This document shows positions 16,637 through 25,912 of a DNA stretch of 64,000 nt, one piece after another. Source of the DNA: Pantoea sp. alder81. Lineage in GTDB: Bacteria > Pseudomonadota > Gammaproteobacteria > Enterobacterales > Enterobacteriaceae. The stretch is from contig NZ_JAIUDA010000014.1 of assembly GCF_020179835.1 (NCBI RefSeq), positions 20,418 to 84,417 of the forward strand, written 5' to 3'. Made by a program: the position numbers and the translations under genes. Position 1 is the stretch's first letter. Each line of letters opens with the position of its first letter. Under the pieces are notes generated by a model, which ran no database searches, had not been told where the DNA came from, and saw only the letters and a program-made list of their open reading frames with translations.

Positions 16637-17233
16637 TCAGCGCACCCGCTCGCTTACCGTCATGGTAAACTTAAGTGGGCCGCCCTCATTACAGCTATAA
16701 CTATGTGGCAGGTCTGTCCGGGCTATCACTGAAGAACCTTCACTTACAATCAGACGCTCCTCCCCTAAAGTCAGTAGAAGAGAGCCCTGCACTACATGTA
16801 AAAGTTCGCACGTGCCATCTGAGTGTCCCGGGGAATCGAAAATCTCTCCAGGATGCATTTTCCACTCCCACAACTCGATCATATCCGGTCCGCTTGTGCC
16901 AGCCAGCAAGCGCGCGGTGCCGCCATTTCCTCCACTCCACAGGCAGGGTATATCACGTGCTGCAATCAGATGCGCGTTGGGTTTACTGGCAACGTTGACA
17001 ATGTCTGCTACCGAGACGCCCATCGCTGCGGCCAGCTTGCAGAGGATTGCGATGCTAGGGTTTGCCCTGCATGCTTCAATTTCAACCAGCATACCTTTGC
17101 TCACACCAGCCAGACGTGAGAGTTCATCAAGCGACATTTTTTTCTGGCTGCGATACTGCTTCAGGGAAGCGGAAAGCGCCTCATTAATTTTGGAAGCATC
17201 AGCGCCGGTCGTTATATTGACTTTTTTGGTCAT
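16637..17233 (-). CDS. XRE-family regulator with C-terminal cupin
   Basis: A 198-residue protein. Residues 20-80 are a Cro/C1-type helix-turn-helix (MSLDELSRLAGVSKGMLVEI, then CKLAAAMGVSVADIV). Residues 110-195 form a cupin (WEWKMHPGEIFDSPGHSDGT, CELLHVVQGSLLLTLGEERL, then a closing strand). This architecture is common in regulators that sense a small ligand in the cupin pocket. It is divergent from the B3/B4-domain gene at 17277, with 43 bases between the starts, so it almost certainly regulates that gene and itself. Full length for the family. Confidence 0.9.
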   Translation of the reverse strand: MTKKVNITTGADASKINEALSASLKQYRSQKKMSLDELSRLAGVSKGMLVEIEACRANPSIAILCKLAAAMGVSVADIVNVASKPNAHLIAARDIPCLWSGGNGGTARLLAGTSGPDMIELWEWKMHPGEIFDSPGHSDGTCELLHVVQGSLLLTLGEERLIVSEGSSVIARTDLPHSYSCNEGGPLKFTMTVSERVR

Positions 17234-17276
17234 CGGTCATTATCATAATCTAAAGCGGTCATTTCAGGATTATTAA

Positions 17277-17966
17277 ATGCTCATAGCTCATCCGTCAATC
17301 AGTTCCGAGGTTGCCCGTCTGGCTCCCGGCTTCCGCGCTCTCAGCATCAGCGTATCAGCTGCACCGCTGGTTAACGCCAACTTTGGGGAAGAAGCGCTTC
17401 GTAAAGCCTGTGAAGAGGTACTCAACGGACAACCTGTGTGGGCTGAAACGCATCTCAATGCATGGTCTGAAACCTTTCGCGCCTTCGGCGCGAAGCCAAG
17501 GCGCACGCCCTGTTCAGCAGAAGCTCTTCGCAAACGCGTGTTACGAGACGGGTTTATGACACCGCTTGACCCTGTAGTTGACCTTTATAACGCAGTGAGT
17601 CTGCGGTATGCCGTTCCAGTGGGTGGTGAAAATCTGGAAGCCTATCGTGGCGTTCCCCGTCTCATTATTTCAGACGGCAGTGAACCATTTGACACCCTCA
17701 AAGATGGTGAACCCTACGTTGAACAGCCCGATGCGGGAGAGGTAGTCTGGTGCGACGACTCAGGCGTTACCTGCCGACGCTGGAACTGGCGGCAGGGAAT
17801 AAGAACGCGACTGAATTCTTCAGATAAACACATGTGGTTCATTCTGGAGAGTCTGCCACAGATGCCAATTGAAGCTCTGCATGAGGCCGGCAAAATGCTG
17901 ACAGACGGTTTGGAGGTCATGATGCCGGGAATTCATTATGAAGTTTCATTAATTGAAACGCCCTAA
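17277..17966 (+). CDS. B3/B4 tRNA-binding-domain protein
   Basis: A 229-residue stand-alone protein of the B3/B4 domain family (COG3382), related to the editing module of phenylalanyl-tRNA synthetase beta chain. The segments VLRDGFMTPLDPVVDLYNAV, SLRYAVPVGGENLEAYRG and PYVEQPDAGEVVWCDD are typical. Members are often encoded beside XRE-cupin regulators, exactly as here. The biochemical role of stand-alone members is not established; editing or hydrolysis of a small amino-acid-like substrate is a guess. The ATG at 17277 follows the divergent promoter of the regulator. Confidence 0.88.
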   Translation: MLIAHPSISSEVARLAPGFRALSISVSAAPLVNANFGEEALRKACEEVLNGQPVWAETHLNAWSETFRAFGAKPRRTPCSAEALRKRVLRDGFMTPLDPVVDLYNAVSLRYAVPVGGENLEAYRGVPRLIISDGSEPFDTLKDGEPYVEQPDAGEVVWCDDSGVTCRRWNWRQGIRTRLNSSDKHMWFILESLPQMPIEALHEAGKMLTDGLEVMMPGIHYEVSLIETP

Positions 17967-18026
17967 GCTAATAGTAAACCGGCAGATCAGCTGCCGGAAC
18001 TCCCCCCTCAAATGTCTTCTTTTCGC

Positions 18027-19248
18027 TGTGAGTTCAACGGGTCGACGCAACGCTATCCTTAAACAAGGGGGGACGTTGCCATGAAACGAAGAACGCGCAT
18101 TTACTACACGCCAGAACAGAAAGCGATTATCTGGGACAGGTATAAGCAAGGTGATTCCCTGCATGATATCGCCAGAATGTTCGACAGATATCACTCTTCT
18201 GTTATGCCCACTATTCACCAGACTGGTGGTTATCGCCCTCCTGTCAGAAAGCGACACCGGCTGGCTCTTTCACTTGATGAAAGAGAGGAAATATCCAGAG
18301 GGCTGGTAGCAAAAAGTAGCATCAGGGACATCGCTGACAAATTATCAAGAGCCCCTTCAACTGTTAGCCGCGAGATCAAAAGGCATGGAGGTGCAAAACA
18401 TTACCGAGCTGCAAAAGCTGATAAGGACGCGTGGGACAGTGCCCTGAGGCCAAAACCTTGCAAGCTAATTGGATGCCCCGCATTGTGTAAAATCATTGCA
18501 GAGAAGATGTATCAGGACTGGTCGCCGGAACAAATCGCCGGTTGGCTTAAACGCTGTTATCCGGATAATCAGGAAATGCAGGTGTCACACGAAACGATTT
18601 ATAAAACGCTTTTTATACAAACCCGGGGAGCTTTAAAAAAAGAGCTGCAGCAGTGCCTAAGAAGCGGAAGAGTAGTACGTAAATCCAGAACGACATCACT
18701 TAAAAGAAAGGGATTAGGCTCAATTCCGCATGCAATACCCATCAGCGAAAGGCCATCTGATGTTGCAGACAGAGCCATACCAGGTCACTGGGAGGGAGAC
18801 CTGATACAGGGCTCTAAAAACTCATATATTGTCACGATGGTAGAACGCCATTCCCGCTTTGTTATGCTTGCCAAAATCAGTGATAACAAGACAGCCACAG
18901 TCATATCCGCACTAATCAAACAAGCCCGGCAGCTGCCTGTTGAACTGTATAAAACATTAACTTGGGATCGAGGGGCGGAAATGACTAATCACACCCTTTT
19001 TACTGTAGCGACAGAAATTGAGGTCTATTTTTGTGATCCTCAATCTCCCTGGCAACGCGGCTCCAATGAAAATACGAACAGATTGCTTAGGCAGTATTTT
19101 CCAAAAGGAACTGACTTGTCGGTTCACAGCCAGCAAAGACTAAACAGTGTTGCCAGGCAGCTCAACGAGAGGCCAAGAAAAACGCTAGACTATGAATCAC
19201 CCGCAGAGCGTTTTAACCAATGTGTTGCATCCATCGGTTGAATTCACA
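18027..19248 (+). mobile_element. IS30-family insertion sequence, complete
   Basis: Bounded by imperfect inverted repeats: the left end reads TGTGAGTTCAACGGGTCGAC and the right end, inverted, TGTGAATTCAACCGATGGAT. The dinucleotide GC flanks both ends (18025-18026 and 19249-19250), consistent with the two-base target duplication of IS30 elements. The length of about 1.22 kb and a single transposase gene fit the family. It interrupts no recognisable gene. Confidence 0.9.
18081..19241 (+). CDS. IS30-family transposase
   Basis: A full-length, 386-residue DDE transposase. The N-terminus has two helix-turn-helix regions (WDRYKQGDSLHDIARMFDR and LVAKSSIRDIADKLSRAPST followed by VSREIKRHGG). The catalytic core starts with GHWEGDLIQGSKNSYIVTMV (first Asp), continues with LTWDRGAEMTNH (second Asp) and ends with CDPQSPWQRGSNENTNRLLR (Glu), followed by YFPKGTDLS. 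All three acidic residues are present, so the element should be active. The ATG at 18081 follows a GGGGGGACG site. The gene ends only seven bases before the right terminal repeat. Confidence 0.97.
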   Translation: MKRRTRIYYTPEQKAIIWDRYKQGDSLHDIARMFDRYHSSVMPTIHQTGGYRPPVRKRHRLALSLDEREEISRGLVAKSSIRDIADKLSRAPSTVSREIKRHGGAKHYRAAKADKDAWDSALRPKPCKLIGCPALCKIIAEKMYQDWSPEQIAGWLKRCYPDNQEMQVSHETIYKTLFIQTRGALKKELQQCLRSGRVVRKSRTTSLKRKGLGSIPHAIPISERPSDVADRAIPGHWEGDLIQGSKNSYIVTMVERHSRFVMLAKISDNKTATVISALIKQARQLPVELYKTLTWDRGAEMTNHTLFTVATEIEVYFCDPQSPWQRGSNENTNRLLRQYFPKGTDLSVHSQQRLNSVARQLNERPRKTLDYESPAERFNQCVASIG

Positions 19249-19954
19249 GCTCATAGCAGCCATTCAAATCCGAACTAATCCTGTAGATTTTCCATTCCAC
19301 ATAAAGTGATCCATGAGTACCCGGGTAATGCCAAGTATGAAAAAATGGCATCGCGATTAAGGTCTATTTAGTAGATGAAAGGGTTCGTGATTGTTCCTCT
19401 ATGGAATTAGAGCACGTCCGAATGAGAATTTCGCTTAGAATCCGCGCGCATGTAAAGGCCTGCACCAGCATAAGGATGGGGCCAGGCTCTGCACTACTAA
19501 ACCGCCAGCGATGTTAGAGTTGTGGGCTAAAAGAATATCACTAGTTCAGCGGATTACTGTCGCTGACGCAGTGCAGTTATAAACGCAGTGAATCATTGTT
19601 GACACACCAGCCCGCGGGCGAAATTTGTGGATAGTTTTTAAAATGAAAAAAGCCTTCACTCGGTGTGTTAACCGCGTTAAGACACGCAGAACACACCGGA
19701 CATAATTGAAGCTGCAGCCAAGTTGTGAAATCAATATGGCGCTCGGGATCACAATACACTCAAGCTGGTATCGTGCTGAGCAAACTGCGACTTGGTCACG
19801 CCTGGAGCGGATATTTTCCCAACTTTTACAAAGACCGGCATCATTAATGCCGGTCTGAAAAATATATAGCGATCCATTAACCATTTTCGAGTAAGCCGAG
19901 GGGGATTCCTCATGTAAATAGCTCGATAACGCACTCACCTTAGGGTATTAGTCT
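19249..19954. other. Intergenic between IS30 and the catabolic operon
   Basis: About 700 bases without a recognisable gene. Minus-strand frames of 60-130 codons at 19546-19938 have cysteine-rich, unstructured translations and no ribosome-binding site. A terminator at 19832-19856 closes the permease operon. No RNA gene is seen. Confidence 0.35.
19832..19856 (-). terminator. Terminator of the catabolic operon
   Basis: AGACCGGCA and TGCCGGTCT form a perfect nine-base stem with a seven-base loop, about 100 bases after the permease stop codon. Confidence 0.65.
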
Positions 19955-21352
19955 TCACGCCTTACTTTTCCGGGTACTCACCAGACTGGACTCATTTTTC
20001 CGATGAAATATCGGATACGCTATACTGGTGACCACAAAACTGATAATCCATGAAATATCCACGCCAGGTATTATATTCGCATAAGGTCCGGAAAAGAACG
20101 CATTCTCGACAAAGGGAATTTGCACGATAATCCCTGCGAAATAGACCAGCAATGCCTGAGTATTCAGCAATCCATAGCGTCCGCCATCAGCACGGAATAT
20201 CGCTTCAACGTCATATTTCTGCTTATTCACATAATAGAAATCCAGCAAATTAATCACAATCCATGGAATGAGCACCGCAATCAATGCCAGAATCAAATTG
20301 ATGAAGAAGGAAACAAAGTTCTGCGATGCCGCCAGCGCGACCAGCACGCTTCCCACTAATACCAGAGATGACACCACTAAACGCACCGCTGCACCCGGCG
20401 TCCAGTGCGGACGGAACGTTTGCACCGCCGTAATCAGCGACAATACCGCACCATAAAGATTCATTGAGTTGTGGCAGATAATATTGACCAGGAACAGCAC
20501 CATCAAAATCGGTCCGAGCCAGCTGGTCGCATGGCGTACTGACATCATGGCATCACTGGTTGGCGCGATATTGACGGCCATCATCCCGAAAACAAACGCC
20601 AGAATCGTGCCGCCGCAGGCGCCCAGATAAGTAGCGATAAACGGACGCGCAATACCGACATTGGCCGGAAGATATCGCGAATAATCAGAAGTATAAGGCG
20701 AGAAACTAATCTGCCAGACCGCACCGATACAGAACGTCCCAAACCAGCCTGCGGCACTCATGCTGCCGCGCTGCCAAAAATCAGCGGGAAGCGGTTGTGA
20801 CACCATCATCGCCAGGCCCAAAATCAGCGCCGCACCCATGATCCATGCACCGACTTTATTGATGCGATGGATAAAATGATAACCGACGATACCAATGGCG
20901 GTGGCAAGAATAGCGCCAATGACCGTGGCACTGCTTACCGGCATCGACGGAAAGACGTTGTTGATGACTTTACCGGATAGCGAAATATTCGAGATAAAGA
21001 ACCCGAGATAAATCACCGTTGTAAAGCTAATCACCAGCAGCGAACCGTAGCGACCAAATTGCGCGCGACTCTGCACCATTTGTGGAATGCCGACTTTGGG
21101 CCCTTGCGCAGAGGTTAATGCAAGGAAGATCCCGCCAAACAGATGACCGGCAATAATCGCGGTTAACGCGGAAATAACATTCAGATGAAACATTTCGGTG
21201 GCAATCGCGCCGCTGACTACCGCCAACGGTGCAATGTTGGTACAGAACCACAAAGTAAATAAACTGTGCGATTTACCGTGGCGTTCCGATTCCGGGACAT
21301 AATCCACTGACTTATTTTCTATAATTTGACTCTGACGTAGTTGTGTATTCAC
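19955..21352 (-). CDS. NCS1-family cytosine/purine/hydantoin-type permease
   Basis: A membrane transporter of 465 residues. I choose the GTG at 21352 (MNTQLRQSQ) because GGAGG lies five bases upstream; an in-frame TTG further up is less likely. About twelve hydrophobic segments are evident. NCS1 hallmarks include LFTLWFCTNIAPLAVVSGAI in TM1, QGPKVGIPQMVQSRAQFGRY, the FSPYTSDYSRYLP motif in TM6 and NSMNLYGAVL in TM8. NCS1 proteins co-transport nucleobases, hydantoins, allantoin or thiamine precursors with sodium or protons. As the last gene of a six-gene operon it probably imports the operon's nitrogen-heterocyclic or related substrate, which the sequence does not identify. Confidence 0.92.
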   Translation of the reverse strand: MNTQLRQSQIIENKSVDYVPESERHGKSHSLFTLWFCTNIAPLAVVSGAIATEMFHLNVISALTAIIAGHLFGGIFLALTSAQGPKVGIPQMVQSRAQFGRYGSLLVISFTTVIYLGFFISNISLSGKVINNVFPSMPVSSATVIGAILATAIGIVGYHFIHRINKVGAWIMGAALILGLAMMVSQPLPADFWQRGSMSAAGWFGTFCIGAVWQISFSPYTSDYSRYLPANVGIARPFIATYLGACGGTILAFVFGMMAVNIAPTSDAMMSVRHATSWLGPILMVLFLVNIICHNSMNLYGAVLSLITAVQTFRPHWTPGAAVRLVVSSLVLVGSVLVALAASQNFVSFFINLILALIAVLIPWIVINLLDFYYVNKQKYDVEAIFRADGGRYGLLNTQALLVYFAGIIVQIPFVENAFFSGPYANIIPGVDISWIISFVVTSIAYPIFHRKNESSLVSTRKSKA

Positions 21353-21627
21353 CGTACCCTCCAATTCTCAAAATGGGATTATTTTTTAATGTGGGTAAAA
21401 ACTTCCTCGCGAAAAAAAGCCACAGCCATCCCGACGAATGTATTTTCGTCTTCTTATTAAAGAATTGGCGTTTAGACTCCCGGTGCTATTTAATGCTTAA
21501 CAACTGTACATGTGACGGTCGTCATAAATAACGACGCTGAAAATTCCAACGTTATTTCTGGTAGAGTGCGCATTGATAAATGCAAACCAGATTCCCGCAG
21601 GTGCGCATGTAAGCGCACCTTAACCCC

Positions 21628-23094
21628 TCAGCGCATAATAAAAGGATCCGCAATCGGCTCATCGCTGGTTCGCAGCCAGACAGTTTTCGTGGTGGTGTAT
21701 TCCAGCGCCGCATCAATACCCCCTTCACGACCAAAGCCGGACTTACCGTAACCACCAAAAGGCGCCAGCGGCGATACCACACGGTAGGTGTTCAGCCACA
21801 CCACCCCGCTGCGCAACTTACGCGTCACACGGTGCGCACGCGTCAGATTTTGCGTAAATACGCCGGCGGCCAGACCATATTCCGTGCCATTTGCCAGACG
21901 AATCGCGTCGGCTTCATCTTCAAAGGTCAGCACCGACAACACCGGTCCAAATAATTCCTGCACCACGCTTTCTGCATTCGGTACGGCGCTGCAATCGAGA
22001 ATGGTGGGCGGATAATAGAAACCAGGGCGATCAACCGGCTGATTGCCGATCACCAGACGCGCACCCTGCTCGATGCTGCGATTAACAACCTGCTCAATAT
22101 TGCTTTTTTGCTTGTCGGTACACAGCGGGCCAAACTGGGTTTCCTGCTGCTGCGGGCAGCCAATCACGATCCCGCGTACCTTGCTGACCAGCTTTTCCAG
22201 AAACACGTCTTTGATTTGTTCATCCACCAGCAGACGCGAACCCGCTACACAGCTTTGTCCCGAGGCAGAGAAGATCGCCGCCACCTGCGCATTGGCTGCA
22301 CTGTCCAAATCGGCATCGGCAAACACGATAAACGGTGATTTCCCGCCTAATTCCAGGGAGGTACTCGCCAGGTTTTCCGCGCTGTTACGAATGATGTGAC
22401 GTGCCGTATCTGCGCCACCAGTAAAGGCAATGTGATCAACCAGCGGGTGCTGTGTCAGCACCGTGCCACATCCTTCAGCAAATCCGGTGATCACGTTGAT
22501 GACGCCAGCCGGGAAACCGGCCTCATGCACCAACTCCGCGAAAGCCAGAAGTGGCGTTGGGGCAACTTCTGCCGCTTTCACCACCACCGTACAGCCGGCC
22601 GCGATGGCAGGGCCGATTTTTACCGCTGAGAGAAACAGCTGGCTGTTCCAGGGAATAATGGCTGCCACCACGCCCACCGGTTCGCGTTTGATCCAGGTTT
22701 CCATATCGGCCTTATCAATGCTCAGCGTGGTGCCGTCCATCTTGTCCGCCAGCCCGGCATAGAAGCGGTAGTATTCAGCCACGTAGGCAATCTGCGCCTG
22801 GGTTTCACGGATGATTTTGCCGGTATCGAGCGTTTCCAGGCGTGCCAGCTTCGGCGCGTCACGTTCGATCAAATCCGCCAGCTTCAACAGCAATTTGCCG
22901 CGCGCACCGGCGGTTAACCCACGCCACGCGTCAGATTCAAAAGCACGTGCCGCAGCCTGAACTGCGCGGTCGGTTTGCTCGCTGCGCGCTTCGGCAATGC
23001 TGGCCCACGGCTCGGCGATGGCCGGATTCAGCGAGGTAAACGTCGCTGCACCCGCGTCAAATTGGCCATCGATGTAGAGTTTGAAGGATTCCAT
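21628..23094 (-). CDS. NAD(P)-dependent aldehyde dehydrogenase
   Basis: A 488-residue enzyme of the aldehyde dehydrogenase superfamily. The catalytic cysteine is Cys282 (ASGQSCVAGSRLL), the general base Glu248 (STSLELGGKSPF) and the cofactor lysine Lys173 (VVKAAEVAPT); the PWN motif IIPWNSQLF is at about 148-155. It oxidises an aldehyde, presumably the product of monooxygenase ring or side-chain cleavage by its neighbours, to a carboxylate. It lies 11 bases after the flavin monooxygenase gene in the operon and 275 bases before the permease. The ATG at 23094 follows GCGGAGACGTC. The exact substrate cannot be read from the sequence. Confidence 0.95.
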   Translation of the reverse strand: MESFKLYIDGQFDAGAATFTSLNPAIAEPWASIAEARSEQTDRAVQAAARAFESDAWRGLTAGARGKLLLKLADLIERDAPKLARLETLDTGKIIRETQAQIAYVAEYYRFYAGLADKMDGTTLSIDKADMETWIKREPVGVVAAIIPWNSQLFLSAVKIGPAIAAGCTVVVKAAEVAPTPLLAFAELVHEAGFPAGVINVITGFAEGCGTVLTQHPLVDHIAFTGGADTARHIIRNSAENLASTSLELGGKSPFIVFADADLDSAANAQVAAIFSASGQSCVAGSRLLVDEQIKDVFLEKLVSKVRGIVIGCPQQQETQFGPLCTDKQKSNIEQVVNRSIEQGARLVIGNQPVDRPGFYYPPTILDCSAVPNAESVVQELFGPVLSVLTFEDEADAIRLANGTEYGLAAGVFTQNLTRAHRVTRKLRSGVVWLNTYRVVSPLAPFGGYGKSGFGREGGIDAALEYTTTKTVWLRTSDEPIADPFIMR

Positions 23095-23105
23095 GACGTC
23101 TCCGC

Positions 23106-24143
23106 TTAATGAAATGCTGGGGCAACGTGTTTAATGAAGCGTTCCAGCGACGCTTTCTTACGATCAAAGGTCATACCGCTGTCCAGCCACAAGGCGTACT
23201 CATCGTAGCCCATCGCCTCGTAGTTTTTCAGGCGCGCGATCACCTGATCAGGATTACCGATGGCGAGATTTTTGCGCATGCCTTCTACGCTGTAATACGT
23301 GTTCGCCGCGATCTCTTCTTCTGTCAGCGGCTTAATCAAGCCTTGTTCAACCGGACGCTCGTTCTTGAACCAGGCACCGAAGTAGTTATAAAAACGATTG
23401 AGTTCAACAGCGGCTTGCTGCGCATCTGCCTCATCCTCGGCAATGTATCCATGCTGCAACAGCATGATCTTCAGCGGCTGCTCGGGTGCGTATTCACGGC
23501 ATGCGTCTTTAAACGTGGTGATCAGACGCGTGATCTCATCCTCTCCCTGATGCAACGGCGTACACTGCACGTTGCAACCGTTCTTCACCGCAAACTCATG
23601 ACTGTTTGGATCGCGGGCGGCGACCCAGATCGGTGGATGGGGCTGCTGTTTTGGCTGTGGCGATGAAGTTGTGGACGGGAAATTCCAGAACTCTCCCTTG
23701 TGTTCGTAATCCCCTTTCCACAACGCTTTCACCGCCGGAACCAGCTCACGCATACGCTGGCCAGCTTCCCAGGCATCCATACCCGGCATCAGGCGCTCGT
23801 ATTCATACGAGTACGCACCGCGTGCAATTCCGAGATCCAGACGCCCTTTAGTGATCAAGTCCGTCATTGCCGCTTCACCCGCCAGGCGGACCGGATGGGT
23901 AAACGGCGCGATGATGGTGCCGGTACCGAGCCGCACATTTTGCGTGCGGCTGGCGATATCCACCAGATTGATAAACGGGTTCGGCGCGATAGTGAAGTTC
24001 ATGCCGTGGTGTTCGCCGGTCCAGATGGCGTGCAAACCGCCTTTATCCGCGATTTCACACAGCTCCATCATTTCATCGTACAGCTGGTCCTGCGCGTCAT
24101 CCGCTGACACGCGTTCCATATGCAGGAACAGGGAAAGTTTCAT
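23106..24143 (-). CDS. LLM-class flavin-dependent monooxygenase
   Basis: A 345-residue bacterial-luciferase-like TIM-barrel oxygenase. Typical segments are IWTGEHHGMNFTIAPNPFIN, VRLGTGTIIAPFTHPVRLAG and ITKGRLDLGIARGAY, with PPIWVAARDPNS in the C-terminal half. It would use reduced FMN supplied by the flavin reductase encoded just upstream (the ATG overlaps that gene's stop by four bases, so they are translationally coupled). RutA of the pyrimidine pathway and pyridine monooxygenases belong to the same class. The combination with a reductase, an alpha/beta hydrolase and a permease recalls the Rut operon, but the sequence is not close enough to call RutA. Confidence 0.92.
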   Translation of the reverse strand: MKLSLFLHMERVSADDAQDQLYDEMMELCEIADKGGLHAIWTGEHHGMNFTIAPNPFINLVDIASRTQNVRLGTGTIIAPFTHPVRLAGEAAMTDLITKGRLDLGIARGAYSYEYERLMPGMDAWEAGQRMRELVPAVKALWKGDYEHKGEFWNFPSTTSSPQPKQQPHPPIWVAARDPNSHEFAVKNGCNVQCTPLHQGEDEITRLITTFKDACREYAPEQPLKIMLLQHGYIAEDEADAQQAAVELNRFYNYFGAWFKNERPVEQGLIKPLTEEEIAANTYYSVEGMRKNLAIGNPDQVIARLKNYEAMGYDEYALWLDSGMTFDRKKASLERFIKHVAPAFH

Positions 24144-25081
24144 ACCACCTCCTGATGAGACGGAGTAAAGAAGTGGCGCACTGAGCCCTCAACTTCATCG
24201 CCGTAATAAAGGCCGTAATTACCGACGGCATTTTCGCGGATAAACCGATCGACCAGCGATTTCAACGCGCTGTCCGGCACCGGCAGTTGTGCCAGCGTGT
24301 GGACATCCACCCATTCGCCCTGCTGCACCGCTGGCAAGGTGCTGCCGGTCGGTTGTGCACAGAGGAACACGATATGCTGCTGTTTCTTGTGGCGGTCTTC
24401 CCAAATGGAGTAGACAAAACCCGGGCTGGCTTCGATGTTGAGTCCATCGAACACCTGCTTCAGAGTTTCACTGACGCTGCGGTTGTTCACCGTTTGCGAC
24501 GGCAGGCCGTAACCATTCTCTTTTTTCACCACCAGCGCCTGGCCCGCCGATTCAATCAACGCACTGACCACCACGTTAGGGCCGGCAATCAGGGACTCGG
24601 CGTTCTGATAAGGCGTGAAGTACGCGCCGCGATAGTAGCCCAGCCCCGGGGTGCCGCAGGAATCGAACTGCTCAACTTTGCCGATCAGGATCGCGTGGTC
24701 ACCGGCGTCCACCACCTGATGCATCGCACATTCAAACCAGGCGGAGCTGTCATCCAGCAACGGCGTGTTGCACTCCCCTTTACGCCACTTCACCAATGAG
24801 AAGCGATCGGCAATCTTCTGCGCGAAGATATTCGACGTCTCTTTCTGCTGTTCCGCCAGGATGTTAATAGCGAAGTGCGGGCACTGGGTGAAGTTGTCGA
24901 AATTCGCGGAGCGCTTATCTATGCTCACCAGCAGCAGCGCGGGATCGAGCGATACCGAAGAAAACGAATTGGCGGTGAAGCCAATCGGCTGTCCCTGTGC
25001 ATCGTTGGTGGTGACCACGGTGACGCCGGTCATGAAGGCGCCAAAGGCGTCGCGTAACTGTCTGCGTTTATCTGCGTCCAT
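24140..25081 (-). CDS. Flavin reductase fused to a NUDIX-like domain
   Basis: A 313-residue two-domain protein. Residues 1-155 are a flavin reductase-like FMN-binding domain (RDAFGAFMTGVTVVTTNDAQ, then FTANSFSSVSLDPALLLVSI and HFAINILAEQQ), which would deliver reduced flavin to the monooxygenase encoded next. Residues 165-300 resemble a NUDIX fold (NVVVSALIESAGQALVVKKE, then SVSETLKQVFDGLNIE), but the canonical GX5EX7REUXEE box is not preserved, so hydrolase activity is doubtful; it may be a binding or regulatory domain. The start ATG is behind AGGAGTAACTT. The fusion is longer than the usual 160-190-residue RutF/HpaC type reductase. Confidence 0.88.
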   Translation of the reverse strand: MDADKRRQLRDAFGAFMTGVTVVTTNDAQGQPIGFTANSFSSVSLDPALLLVSIDKRSANFDNFTQCPHFAINILAEQQKETSNIFAQKIADRFSLVKWRKGECNTPLLDDSSAWFECAMHQVVDAGDHAILIGKVEQFDSCGTPGLGYYRGAYFTPYQNAESLIAGPNVVVSALIESAGQALVVKKENGYGLPSQTVNNRSVSETLKQVFDGLNIEASPGFVYSIWEDRHKKQQHIVFLCAQPTGSTLPAVQQGEWVDVHTLAQLPVPDSALKSLVDRFIRENAVGNYGLYYGDEVEGSVRHFFTPSHQEVV

Positions 25082-25084
25082 AAG

Positions 25085-25912
25085 TTACTCCTTTACAGGC
25101 TCTTTTTGCGTGACGGCGGCAGCAACCGGATTGAGGAACGATAAAATCTCTTCGTTCACGCGGTCGGCATCCGTCAGATTCAACATGTGTTTAGCGTTAG
25201 CGACCACCACCGCCTGCCCCTGGCGCGCGGCCTGGGCCATCTGGCGCGTCATGTCTGGATTCGAATTGGCATCCAGTTCACCGGTCATCACCAACACCGG
25301 ACATTGCATTTCGTTCCAGCGTTCTGAATAAAAGCGATCTCCGGCCGCAAACGCCTGATAGGCGCGGGCATAGCCGTCGAGATTCACCTGCTGCAACCAC
25401 GTGCCCACTTTTTTACGCAGGGGTTGTTCGTGGTGATCGTCACTGAACCAGCGGTCCAGAGGGGCATCGAGCCGAACATTGCCGCTGGCCAGCTCTTGTG
25501 CCCGCTGCAGCACCGCGTTGCGTGCCGTGTCGTTACGTTTAAACACGCCGCTCATCACAATGGCGTGATTCACCAGCTGCGGATAATCGATGGCGATACC
25601 GGCGGTGATCAGTGCGCCCATTGAGTGCCCGGCCACGGCAAAGCTGGGCTCAGGCTGTGATTTCAGGAACAGGGCCAGCCACTGCACGTAATCTTTCAAC
25701 GTGGCGGGATGACGAAAACCGCTGCTTTCGCCATGACCCGGCATATCCACCGCGATCACGCGGAAATAGCGACTCAGCACGTCCATTTGCGGGAACCAGG
25801 CGTCAGCGTTCATGCCGACGCCGTGGATCAACACCAGCGGCGCGCCCTGTCCAGCCTCCAGGTAACCCACCTGGAGACCTAACTCAGATAGCTGCTGGGT
25901 TTTTCTGGTCAT
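25085..25912 (-). CDS. Alpha/beta hydrolase
   Basis: A 275-residue hydrolase. The oxyanion region is VLIHGVGMNADAW. The nucleophile elbow AVAGHSMGALIT places Ser97. The acid is in VMTGELDANSNPDM and the histidine in VANAKHMLNLTDAD, completing the triad. The start codon lies within the end of the DUF1185 gene (29-base overlap), and the next gene starts within four bases, so the proteins are made together. By analogy with RutD it may hydrolyse an unstable amide or ester formed by the monooxygenase; this is inferred from context. Full length for the family. Confidence 0.9.
   Translation of the reverse strand: MTRKTQQLSELGLQVGYLEAGQGAPLVLIHGVGMNADAWFPQMDVLSRYFRVIAVDMPGHGESSGFRHPATLKDYVQWLALFLKSQPEPSFAVAGHSMGALITAGIAIDYPQLVNHAIVMSGVFKRNDTARNAVLQRAQELASGNVRLDAPLDRWFSDDHHEQPLRKKVGTWLQQVNLDGYARAYQAFAAGDRFYSERWNEMQCPVLVMTGELDANSNPDMTRQMAQAARQGQAVVVANAKHMLNLTDADRVNEEILSFLNPVAAAVTQKEPVKE

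Noticed and set aside
19546..19938. 130-codon minus-strand frame after the IS30 element
   Set aside because: Cysteine-rich, unstructured translation and overlap with the operon terminator; no start context.
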